40,633 nt of DNA, taken from IMG/VR virus record IMGVR_UViG_3300023170_000065, positions 1 to 40,633 of that record, one strand, 5' to 3'. Shown here one piece after another: positions 33,828 through 40,633 of the stretch. Both the position numbers and the translations under genes were made by a program. The notes beneath the pieces were generated by a model, which was not told where the DNA came from, did no database searches, and saw only the letters and a program-made list of their open reading frames with translations. Position 1 is the first letter of the stretch, and each line of letters starts with the position of its first letter. Source of the DNA: a virus.

Positions 33828-35015
33828 TTATACTTCTTCTATTTCTTCGGCTAAGGATTCAGCAATTAATTGTTGAGCCCTTACCCACTCAGCGTCAAAC
33901 TCTTCGTCAGAGGAGTCAGTGTTATCTTCTGGAGTTTCTTCTTCAGCAGCTTCATCTTCCGGTTCTTCAACAGCAGGTTCCTCTACTGGTGCTTCTTCCT
34001 CAGTAACTTCTTCGACTTCTGTTTCAACATCAATAGTATCAGTTGAAGCCTCAGCTACCTCTTCTGTTTCAGCTGGTTCATCTTCCACAAGTTCTTCTTC
34101 TACTTCTAACTCCAAAGCACCCTCAGTTCCGACATTTCCGATGAACTCATCAATCTCGGTCCAAGCGTCGTTCAAGTCGTCTGCGACTGCACGAAGTGCT
34201 TCGGTGGCTTTTACGCCTAATTTCCTACCATCTTCACCACGGAGCATAGCAATTGCTTTTGCTCGGGCTACTAAGTCATCTAATGCAGCAAGCACATCTA
34301 TGACTTCTTCAGAGAAAGACTTGCTGTCTTCCTGTGAAACTTCTAAATCTTCTTCACTCTTCATTTCTTTTTTATCATCCTCCATTTTCATGCAAGGACC
34401 ACCGTCGTGATACTTACAAGATTTCATTTCTTCTTCGTCATCTCCGTAACTTTTTTGACTACAACCACAATTTGCGCCACATCCAGATGATTGTTCTTCT
34501 TTTTCATCACCTTTAACATCTGCAATTTCTTTTAATAATTCAGTATTAGATTTAATTGCTAATGTGTATGTGTCTTGGTTTGCTCCAACAAGTACTGGAG
34601 AGACTTCGTAAACAGTAAGGTCTTTTAGATATCTAGCGTTTGTATCTTCTCCGCCTTTATCTTTTGCCTTACCAAAATCTGAATCGTTAACTTTATAACC
34701 GAATGACCATTGTTGCATGTCACCCATGTTTTTAACTAAATTGTAAGCTTCTTTACCAGACTCTGTATCCATAAAGAACTCACCTTTGAACACTGCTTTA
34801 TCATCGTCTTGAGCAATTGTTCCTTTTCCAATAGGCATATCCCATTTGTGAGACCATACCATTGGAACTTGGTTGTTTTTAAAACCCGATTTGACAGCTC
34901 CCGGCATAACAACATCCCCATCACTGTCAAGGGAATTGAATATACTGAAAACTGCTTCTACTTGACCAGAGTCATCTTTCAACTCTATGTCTATATTTTT
35001 AGATTCGTTATTCAT
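33828..35015 (-). CDS. Prohead protease fused to acidic scaffold-like tail
   Basis: 395 residues. Residues 1-155 are a U35 (HK97-type) prohead protease: FSIFNSLDSDGDVVMPGA, WSHKWDMPIGKG with likely catalytic His56, QQWSFGYKV with likely catalytic Ser104, then LTVYEVSPVLVGANQDTYTL. Residues 175-210 hold a cysteine cluster (Cys179, 183, 185, 200, 208 plus His203). After that come a helical block (~230-305) and a 90-residue run dominated by Glu, Val, Ala and Pro, ending in a short helix (EWVRAQQLIAESLAEEIEEV). The protease usually has ~200 residues; the rest may serve as an internal scaffold. It cleaves the capsid delta domain. Confidence 0.88.
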   Translation of the reverse strand: MNNESKNIDIELKDDSGQVEAVFSIFNSLDSDGDVVMPGAVKSGFKNNQVPMVWSHKWDMPIGKGTIAQDDDKAVFKGEFFMDTESGKEAYNLVKNMGDMQQWSFGYKVNDSDFGKAKDKGGEDTNARYLKDLTVYEVSPVLVGANQDTYTLAIKSNTELLKEIADVKGDEKEEQSSGCGANCGCSQKSYGDDEEEMKSCKYHDGGPCMKMEDDKKEMKSEEDLEVSQEDSKSFSEEVIDVLAALDDLVARAKAIAMLRGEDGRKLGVKATEALRAVADDLNDAWTEIDEFIGNVGTEGALELEVEEELVEDEPAETEEVAEASTDTIDVETEVEEVTEEEAPVEEPAVEEPEDEAAEEETPEDNTDSSDEEFDAEWVRAQQLIAESLAEEIEEV

Positions 35016-35099
35016 ACATCCTTCAATCTTAAATTGTACAATAGATTATTCAGATGTGCGTTTTAACTATTATATGATACGATTGCGGATTTTAGTTTT

Positions 35100-37916
35100 T
35101 TATTGTCTAAAGTCTGATATTATTCTTAGCTTTGAAATTGGCATAGTGACTTTTCTATCAGTCTTTTTATGGTCGCCATTTTCTAATCTAGCCCATACTT
35201 CCATTGTGGCTTCATCATCATTTACTGATGTTACAATACCATGTACAACTGAAGGTGGGTCTGGTTCTTTGTTGATTGACCAGCTTACAGCTTGACCTAC
35301 TCTTACTGATTCTGCTTTGTTACCAGATTTTTTTGATGACAATGGATGTGAGCTCGGCAACAAGTCTTGGTCATAAGGTTTTCTTCTGAACTTACCTGTT
35401 CTCAATGCTCTTAAAAAGCCATTAACTCTAGCCATTGCCCATTGCTCTGCTGAACTCACATTACCTCTTACTGAACCCGGATTAGTTCTATAAGCACCTA
35501 TTCCTCTGTTATATACCGCAATTAGCATACGAAGTGTTGCTCTATGAGTAGGATTATTTTTATTATGGTCTTCTACTTTTCTAGTAAGACCTGCTCTAGC
35601 TTGGTCAGATATTGCTTTTAATAAATATTCCTCTGCATAATCAAGAGATTTTTTTCTTCTCTCTCTAATAACTTTTTTGTAGTCATTTACAACAGACTTC
35701 ATTTGTGAAACTCCACCAGCTGTTACTCCACCCCACTTCATAACTGCAATAATGCCGTTAAGTCTATTATTTTTCTTATGACGATTCATAAAGCGTTCTC
35801 TTCTCTTAACCCAGTTAAGAACTGATTCGCTTCTATCTCCACCTTTATATGCTGTCCATTTATTAAAAGCGTCATTACCAGTAAATGATGTTGGAGGATT
35901 ACCGCCCGTTCCAGCTCTCCTCCAAATCTCTGGCCAGTTCTCTTTTAAATCTTTAACATAAGCGTAGCTTGGAAATTGTGGGTGTTGAGAGTTAGATAAA
36001 CTTATTTTTTGATTATCTCCACTTCTAGGAAAGTTTGTTTTGCTAGGTGCTTTTTCTTCTGGACTGTGTAATTTATCACCTTTTTCGTACATTACTTCTG
36101 CTTCTTCTAGAGATACTTTAAGTTCTTCTATATCTCCGTCTTTTTTAGGTTTGTAGACTGCGTCTAAATAATCTTGATGTGTAGCGCAAGCCATATAAAA
36201 TTTATCTCCGTCTACTTCAATGTAATGTGTACCTTCACAACCTAATTCTTTAGCTCTCTCTTGTGCTTCTTCAATAGTTGTGTAAGTATCTTTCATTAAA
36301 GCAGCTGGTTCTTTTTTATTATTTAAAAAGTTCTCTGCTTCTGCTCTTGTGTCAAAGCATTTTATTATTTCACCATCTTCATGGCTTATAACACAGAAAG
36401 CACCATTAGGCATTTCTGCAATATATTTTTCTTCATTAAGATAAGTAGGTGTTGGTTTAACAACATCTTCTCTTTCTACCTCTGGCGGTAAATCAATAGT
36501 AGTTAACTTACTCTCGTCATCTTCGGGTGCAGGTTCTTCGTCATCATTGTTATTTGCCGGTGCAGGTTCATTAGTAGGTTGGTCATTTAGAAGTGGTGAA
36601 CCATCTTCTGTAACTTGAATCATGTTAAGTGGCCTTAGATAAACATCATGTCTTTCATCAGCCTCTAAACCAACTACTTTTCTTGCTTCGCCAATTGTTA
36701 CCCAACCTCCTTGAACAGCAGTATTCATGCGTTTATAGAGATTGTCTTTGTCATCAGCTAGTGCTCTAACATTACTGATATCAAACTCTGCGTATTGATT
36801 ATCATTTCCGCCGAACTCTGGTCGTAACAATTGATGAGTCAGTTCTTGCGCAACCATGTTCCACATTGGGACCATTTTTGACTCTGTAAAGAACTCTCTA
36901 AGTTCTTTTGTATTTGAATAAGTCGCCGAATCCAATCCAGCTCCGAGGCCGGCGAGCACTGCTGGAACGCCAAGAACTGCTGACACTCTTTCTTCTGGGA
37001 TTCTTCTTAATTCAGCTAACTTCATTTGGTCTGGAGAGAAAGAAACTATTTCAACATTCATAGCACCGGATAAGACCATAGGCGCACCTCTGTTCTTACC
37101 ACCAAACTTTTGCTTATACATATCTGCAATAGCTTCAGCTTCTTCTCTAGTTGGGCCACCCATAGCGTCATCTCTCGGTGAGAGAATTACTCCGGGTACC
37201 GCCATATTATGTAACAAAGCCGCAGTGTATTGTCCTGCTGCTTCGTCTCCTGCTATTTCTCTTAGAACGCCTCTAAGTGGAGCAAGACCACGCCTCATAT
37301 TATTAGGGTCAACATTTTGGCGTAAGTGAACCATATCTGCTTTTTCTATGCGTACAGAATCTTCCCCCTGTACACCGCCTTGTGGTTGATAGTTATAATG
37401 AGTTATAAGTTCATTCTCATTTCCTTTTGCTTCAACCAAGTGAGGCATAAGAGGAACTAGCTCTACAACTACCCCTCTTGAGTTTCTATTTTTATAAATA
37501 AAAGCGTCGCCGTTTGCATTTAAAGCTGTAACAATATAGTTTGCTAGCAACTGTTGTGTCATGTAAGGATTTGGTCTTCTGAATAGTCTTGCTAATTCGT
37601 GATTCATGTCTTGTGCATAATCACCTTCATTATTTTTAGTAGCAACTAAAAGTCCCGGTTCTGCAAAAGCAGTAGCTAGTACATTGAGACATGCGATAAC
37701 AGCAGAGTTTCCAGTTCCGTCACCTAGTTCTGCTAATGTTTTGTGGTCAAAATAACCAGATTGGGTGTTGTAACCCATAACTGCTTGATTAAGATATGAA
37801 TACTCTGATTGGTTTACAATTAAACCTTTTTGATTTGCTTCTCTTCTAATTCTTGCGTCAGTTGGTGCATTCAACCAATCTAACGCTTTTGAAAATCTTG
37901 ACTTCTCTTCAGCCAT
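35100..37916 (-). CDS. Portal protein with long multidomain C-terminal extension
   Basis: 938 residues, about twice the usual portal. Residues 1-~440 are an HK97-type portal (VIACLNVLATAFAEPGLLVA, NPYMTQQLLANYIVTALNAN, RGLAPLRGVLREIAG, then a RIPEERVSAVLGVPAVLAGL stretch). Then follow an acidic linker, a KCFDTRAEAENFLN motif (~519), a GCEGTHYIEVDGDKFYMACA motif (~559), a domain at ~625-750 (FPRSGDNQKISLSNSQHPQF, ESVLNWVKRRERFMNRH, MKWGG), a DUF5824-like part at ~758-850 (VYNRGIGAYRTNPGSVRG, QWAMARVNGFL) and a Tudor/HVA1-like end at ~869-938 (VRVGQAVSWS, VVHGIVTSVND). The core is the DNA entry ring; the extensions are unexplained. It shares a base with the TerL stop. Confidence 0.9.
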   Translation of the reverse strand: MAEEKSRFSKALDWLNAPTDARIRREANQKGLIVNQSEYSYLNQAVMGYNTQSGYFDHKTLAELGDGTGNSAVIACLNVLATAFAEPGLLVATKNNEGDYAQDMNHELARLFRRPNPYMTQQLLANYIVTALNANGDAFIYKNRNSRGVVVELVPLMPHLVEAKGNENELITHYNYQPQGGVQGEDSVRIEKADMVHLRQNVDPNNMRRGLAPLRGVLREIAGDEAAGQYTAALLHNMAVPGVILSPRDDAMGGPTREEAEAIADMYKQKFGGKNRGAPMVLSGAMNVEIVSFSPDQMKLAELRRIPEERVSAVLGVPAVLAGLGAGLDSATYSNTKELREFFTESKMVPMWNMVAQELTHQLLRPEFGGNDNQYAEFDISNVRALADDKDNLYKRMNTAVQGGWVTIGEARKVVGLEADERHDVYLRPLNMIQVTEDGSPLLNDQPTNEPAPANNNDDEEPAPEDDESKLTTIDLPPEVEREDVVKPTPTYLNEEKYIAEMPNGAFCVISHEDGEIIKCFDTRAEAENFLNNKKEPAALMKDTYTTIEEAQERAKELGCEGTHYIEVDGDKFYMACATHQDYLDAVYKPKKDGDIEELKVSLEEAEVMYEKGDKLHSPEEKAPSKTNFPRSGDNQKISLSNSQHPQFPSYAYVKDLKENWPEIWRRAGTGGNPPTSFTGNDAFNKWTAYKGGDRSESVLNWVKRRERFMNRHKKNNRLNGIIAVMKWGGVTAGGVSQMKSVVNDYKKVIRERRKKSLDYAEEYLLKAISDQARAGLTRKVEDHNKNNPTHRATLRMLIAVYNRGIGAYRTNPGSVRGNVSSAEQWAMARVNGFLRALRTGKFRRKPYDQDLLPSSHPLSSKKSGNKAESVRVGQAVSWSINKEPDPPSVVHGIVTSVNDDEATMEVWARLENGDHKKTDRKVTMPISKLRIISDFRQ

Positions 37917-39148
37917 TAATACGCGCTCCAGCTTCTTTGTTCTTGCAACATTTGTACGCCGTAGGCTAGGGTGTCAATAATATCATCATGAGCTCCAGCA
38001 GGAAAGGTCATAATTTCTCTCTCCACCTCTGGTAGCCAATGTGTATCTCGTAATAAATATACATCACCCGCTTCCATGCGAGCAGATAAAGGAAGTGCGC
38101 GTGTAACTTTGTCTTTATCCGTCTTTAGATTTTTCACACGAATACCAGCTCGTTGCGCCATCTGGATTATCGTGGTCTGAAAACCTTGGCGTTCTATACC
38201 TACATATTTTAGCTTATTTTTATCCATTGCGCGTTTTATCGCTGGAATAATGTCTGGACCTTCTAATTTTGCTCTAGTCATATCAATAACAAGTAATCTG
38301 TTGTCTGGAGTTCTTGCAAATGATGTGATTACAGTAAAGTCAGAATCTTTATTTGTTGTAGTAGCTAAGTCAACAATTCCAAACTTTTCTAAGTTAGCTA
38401 GATAATATTCTGAGCCGTCAACTAAGCATTTAAGATTTCCTGCTTCGTCTGGAACAATTGCAAAGTAATGTATCCATTCTGGCTTTAACATACCTTGACC
38501 TGCGTCAACAAACTCTGCTAGATACTCTTGTGCAAAAACAATAGAGCCAACTTCTTTTCTAGCTGCTTCAACTTCTTCGGGGTCAATCATAGGATTGTCA
38601 GTAGTAGCAAATCTAAATCTTTCCCAGTTTTCTCCTTCTTCTGCTTGCTCCCATAAATCGTAAAACCAGTTATCTCTTCCAATAGGAGTGCTAATAAATA
38701 ACGCAGAACCTTTTCTTTCAGTAAGTGTAGGTCTAAGAACTTCTGACCATACTTCCGGTTTAACGAATGCAGCTTCGTCCATAACTAGAAAGTCAAGACC
38801 CTCACCACGAAGTCTTTGTGGGTTATCAGCAGACCTTACAGCAATAGAGCCCCCGTTAGCTAAATCAATTTGCATATTAGCCAAAGATACTTTTGGTTCT
38901 ATTTCTCTAGGAAATGATTTTGCACTTGCGGCGATATCACGCCAACCAACTCTAGCAATTGAAAATGTAGGTGCTACCCACCAAGCTCTACCTCCGCGTA
39001 AAGCTACTTCCATACATAATTGAACACCAAGTCTTGTTTTGCCGAATCGTCTACCTGCGCAAAGAATTTTCCAACGCGCTTCTGATTCTTTTACTTTTTG
39101 TTGACCGCTATGTAAAGAAGGAAGTTTAGGAACATACTTATTCGTCAT
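37916..39148 (-). CDS. terL: Terminase large subunit
   Basis: 410 residues, complete. ATPase: Walker A AGRRFGKT at residues 31-38, Walker B DFLVMDEA with Asp124-Glu125, and an ISTPIGRDN coupling motif at ~152. Nuclease (RNase H-like): Asp260 in FGIVDLATTTNKDSD, Glu319 in YVGIERQG, and Asp388-Asp389 in HDDIIDTLAYG. It drives DNA into the prohead through the portal and cuts the concatemer. No small subunit is evident next to it, although the HNH and small genes upstream occupy that area. Overlap of 11 bases with the preceding gene and TAATG with the portal indicate one transcription unit. Confidence 0.96.
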   Translation of the reverse strand: MTNKYVPKLPSLHSGQQKVKESEARWKILCAGRRFGKTRLGVQLCMEVALRGGRAWWVAPTFSIARVGWRDIAASAKSFPREIEPKVSLANMQIDLANGGSIAVRSADNPQRLRGEGLDFLVMDEAAFVKPEVWSEVLRPTLTERKGSALFISTPIGRDNWFYDLWEQAEEGENWERFRFATTDNPMIDPEEVEAARKEVGSIVFAQEYLAEFVDAGQGMLKPEWIHYFAIVPDEAGNLKCLVDGSEYYLANLEKFGIVDLATTTNKDSDFTVITSFARTPDNRLLVIDMTRAKLEGPDIIPAIKRAMDKNKLKYVGIERQGFQTTIIQMAQRAGIRVKNLKTDKDKVTRALPLSARMEAGDVYLLRDTHWLPEVEREIMTFPAGAHDDIIDTLAYGVQMLQEQRSWSAY

Positions 39149-39416
39149 AGAGTTCCTTATACATCACAATTGGAGTATAAGGACCAACATAAGCAGATAT
39201 AATATTGTAATCTATGTGTGCAATAGCATTATCAACTGCTTCTTCTTCTGTGCAGTCATCATCTTCCAAAATACCATCTACAACAATATCTAGCATTGTG
39301 TAGTAATCGTAAATAGCGATACCTTTAGTTGTAAATCCTAAATATGCTTCTTCAAAATCATCAATGACAATTGCTTCGGGATTAAATTCTTTAAGTTCGT
39401 CATATACTTCACTCAT
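39138..39416 (-). CDS. Conserved small phage protein of unknown function
   Basis: 92 residues from ATG 39416, chosen because it overlaps the HNH stop as ATGA and has GGAG six bases upstream; an ATG four codons earlier lacks this spacing. The pattern EAIVIDDFEEAYLGF, then GIAIYDYYTMLDIVV, EEEAVDNAIAHIDYNI and SAYVGPYTPIVM matches a widespread family of small phage proteins (A-I-V-x-D-x-F-D/E-x-A, Y-D-Y, EEA, N-V/I-x-x-A-Y-V-G-x-x-T-P). Their function is unknown. It lies between HNH and TerL and overlaps TerL by 11 bases. Confidence 0.82.
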   Translation of the reverse strand: MSEVYDELKEFNPEAIVIDDFEEAYLGFTTKGIAIYDYYTMLDIVVDGILEDDDCTEEEAVDNAIAHIDYNIISAYVGPYTPIVMYKELYDE

Positions 39417-39805
39417 TTCATTCTCCATTGTAGTATAAGAAATCCTTTGAGTAGTTCAGTATATTCAAACTTAGAACCAACTTGTTGTCTTCCGTCAAAT
39501 ATATCGTGATGATGTTTACAAAGAATACAAACATTCATTGGGTCATCAGATATATCTCTGTCGCGTCCACCCATACCCTTTGCTCGTAAGTGAGCCATCT
39601 CTAGCCATTTTTTGGAATTGCAGTTCGGCCATTCGCATTTATGTTTTGCTCTCTTTAAAGCTTTCTCCCGTAGCTCTGAAAGATTTTTTTTGCCGGTGCC
39701 TTCTCTTTTTTTCTGCCCCATACCGGATATACCAGAGTTTGCACTTCTTCTTTTTTTAAACTCCGCCCAAGTTTCATTTTCTGGGTCCCATTGAACTTTA
39801 CTCAT
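39413..39805 (-). CDS. HNH endonuclease
   Basis: 130 residues. A basic N-terminus (FKKRRSANSGISGMGQKK) precedes an HNH core: CEWPNC, then LEMAHLRAKGMGGRDRDISD, MNVCILCKHHHDIFDGR. The first His is in MAH, the Asn in MNV, the second His in KHHHD, and the two cysteine pairs would hold a structural zinc. HNH proteins next to terminase in long-tailed phages help cut the DNA at packaging, so it is likely a packaging partner and not a homing enzyme. Confidence 0.9.
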   Translation of the reverse strand: MSKVQWDPENETWAEFKKRRSANSGISGMGQKKREGTGKKNLSELREKALKRAKHKCEWPNCNSKKWLEMAHLRAKGMGGRDRDISDDPMNVCILCKHHHDIFDGRQQVGSKFEYTELLKGFLILQWRMK

Positions 39806-39920
39806 TAGGTGTGCTTGGACTCCTTTTGGATAAGGCTATCCCCGAAAGAATAGCCAGTGATGGGAGGATATCGGTTAGTGGAGCCGACAAATCTATCTTA
39901 ACACTTAAATCTAAAACCAT
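39798..39920 (-). CDS. Possible 40-residue membrane peptide
   Basis: A short frame starts 8 bases after the stop of the upstream small gene and overlaps the HNH start by 8 bases. The product begins MVLDLSVKIDLSAPL and has a hydrophobic stretch DILPSLAILSGIALS that could cross a membrane, followed by KRSPSTPNE. No good ribosome site is visible before the ATG. It may be real, given the gapless packing of genes here, or chance. Confidence 0.3.
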   Translation of the reverse strand: MVLDLSVKIDLSAPLTDILPSLAILSGIALSKRSPSTPNE

Positions 39921-39928
39921 AGGTTTTA

Positions 39929-40120
39929 TTATAGTCGAATTAATTCCTCTTTGTATAGATAAGCTAAAGAAATCATTCTGTCAATCACATATCGTTCTAA
40001 TGCTTTTGGATTTAGATTTGGTTGAGTCCAAGTGTCAATCACTTGTTTATTTTTTATGTAAGAAATTTGATTATCGTTGATTTTAAATCTCATTCCATTT
40101 TGTATATAATCCAACGACAT
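39929..40120 (-). CDS. Small hypothetical protein, first gene of the leftward unit
   Basis: 63 residues (MSLDYIQNGMRFKINDNQIS, DTWTQPNLNPKALERYVIDR). No family recognised. It looks like a small two-part protein with a beta start and a helical end. The upstream sequence is AT-rich with no strong ribosome site. It is the rightmost credible gene; if real it opens the leftward operon. Confidence 0.55.
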   Translation of the reverse strand: MSLDYIQNGMRFKINDNQISYIKNKQVIDTWTQPNLNPKALERYVIDRMISLAYLYKEELIRL

Positions 40121-40383
40121 AGTTTATTTATAATAGCACCCAACCAAAGAAATTATTTTTTGTTGCCCCAACCACAACTCTCTTTTTGTAGATACAGCTA
40201 ACCCTGTGCGGCCCCGCCCAAACCAAAAATTAAATATGCCGAGGAATGTCCCTATGACGGACGATTATGGTCTGGCTAGTCCACTTAGATAAGTTCTGAA
40301 CGCTACACTCATTCTGAAAGCCAGTGCGTGTAGTTACTTGTAGTTAGATACACTAGCGAATAAAAAAATTAATGCAAATCGTT

Positions 40384-40411
40384 TTGTATAAGTTTTTATT
40401 TATGATATATT
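40384..40411 (+). promoter_or_regulatory. Possible plus-strand promoter
   Basis: TTGTAT and TATATT are separated by 16 bases, resembling -35 and -10 boxes (the -35 is poor, the -10 is five of six). A transcript from here would run about 90 bases to the terminator at 40472-40506. AT-rich DNA gives such matches by chance, so this is weak. Confidence 0.25.
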
Positions 40412-40471
40412 TTCAATATATAGAAATGGTTGTATTGCAATTATTTCCTTTTGACTCAAATACTAGAAGAG

Positions 40472-40506
40472 ACCGGTGTTCTGTTAAAGCCAGCGCCGGT
40501 TTTTTC
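40472..40506 (+). terminator. Rho-independent terminator, plus strand
   Basis: ACCGGTG pairs with CGCCGGT (seven pairs, one G-U) around a 15-base loop and is followed by six T residues. It is oriented for rightward transcription, opposite to every gene in the window, so it must end a transcript that begins within the ~350 bases to its left. Confidence 0.75.
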
Positions 40507-40633
40507 TTTATACTGCTACACACCACACTGCCCTGCATATATGCAAAAAGCTATCTCCTGTTGTGAGGGTGGTCCTATAGAGGAATGCGCAATATAACTA
40601 ACGCTAGATATAAAGCCTCGCAATATATACTCA

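Larger units (their letters stand above)
40121..40633. other. Intergenic region with inverted repeats, no credible gene
   Basis: About 510 bases without a convincing protein gene or tRNA on either strand. It holds a hairpin CTACAC...GTGTAG with an inner CTG/CAG pairing (~40303-40333), flanked by CGCTA and TAGCG (40301, 40354); a GTCC/GGAC/GTCC set with alternative pairings near 40248-40282; a plus-strand terminator at 40472; a 12-bp palindrome TGCATATATGCA (40534-40545); and a direct repeat CGCAATATA at ~40588 and ~40619. It lies upstream of the whole leftward operon, so its promoters are probably here. It could also hold a small RNA or a packaging or origin signal. Confidence 0.5.

Noticed and set aside
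33919-34410. 163-residue Ser/Ala-rich plus-strand frame
   Set aside because: Antisense to the Glu/Ala-rich tail of the protease; its composition is the mirror of that repeat, with no start signal.
38688-39023. 111-residue plus-strand frame
   Set aside because: Lies antisense within the well-supported terminase ATPase region.
39811-40080. 89-residue plus-strand frame
   Set aside because: Covers the antisense of small leftward genes, has no ribosome site, and no recognisable family.
40372-40566. 64-residue plus-strand frame
   Set aside because: Runs through the terminator hairpin and is low in complexity; no ribosome site.
40121-40633. tRNA gene in the right-end region
   Set aside because: No T-loop-like GTTCRA sequence with acceptor pairing could be found on either strand.
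1-40633. Avoidance of GANTC, GGCC, TCGA or CTAG
   Set aside because: Examples of each were seen readily, so the avoidance is specific to a few words.

Overview
This window is the late, structural half of a tailed double-stranded DNA phage, and essentially all of it is coded leftward on the minus strand. The order of genes, read from right to left, is that of a long-tailed siphovirus with an HK97-fold capsid: HNH endonuclease, terminase large subunit, portal, prohead protease, major capsid protein, connector, head closure, tail terminator, major tail protein, frameshifted tail assembly chaperones, tape measure, tail tip, then a long series of fibre genes. The sequence is AT-rich (about one third G+C by eye). 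The fibre modules are of the kind repeated in marine phages, such as the DLGS-type and SDERLK/S74 modules. I therefore infer an aquatic, probably marine host with a low-GC genome. The host lineage cannot be fixed from this sequence, and no replication, lysis or integration genes lie in the window.

Layout. 40.1-40.6 kb: no convincing gene, but inverted repeats and a plus-strand terminator. 37.9-40.1 kb: small genes, HNH protein and TerL. 32.6-37.9 kb: a 938-residue portal with several extra C-terminal domains, a protease fused to an acidic scaffold-like tail, and the capsid protein followed by a strong terminator. 31.6-32.5 kb: a lysine-rich small protein and the head-tail connector. 28.7-31.6 kb: an accessory cassette (HTH/zinc-finger protein, conserved unknown, FmdB-like zinc ribbon, AIPR-like protein) inserted between connector and head-closure genes. 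24.1-28.7 kb: head closure, an oversized gp10-like protein, tail terminator, small acidic protein, major tail protein and a -1 frameshift chaperone pair. 19.8-24.1 kb: tape measure. 12.7-19.7 kb: a tiny zinc-ribbon gene, tail tip proteins and an S74-chaperoned fibre. 1-12.7 kb: fibres, including an 1832-residue one, and a partial protein of at least 1099 residues running off the left edge.

The genes form one nearly gapless late operon. Many neighbours share a single base of stop and start (TAATG or TAGTG), which points to translational coupling. The terminase and portal package DNA into a procapsid made by capsid protein plus protease. The connector, closure and terminator proteins join it to a tail whose length is set by the tape measure with its chaperones. 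The fibres and tip recognise the host.

The most unusual signals are these: an apparent complete absence of GATC with codon-level compensation; near absence of GCATC/GATGC; a textbook frameshift site with a 9-bp stem; a copper-site-like (cupredoxin) domain inside a fibre next to a decayed, interrupted copy of itself; a multidomain portal; the AIPR-containing cassette; and a 49-residue zinc-ribbon gene locked between two TAATG junctions.
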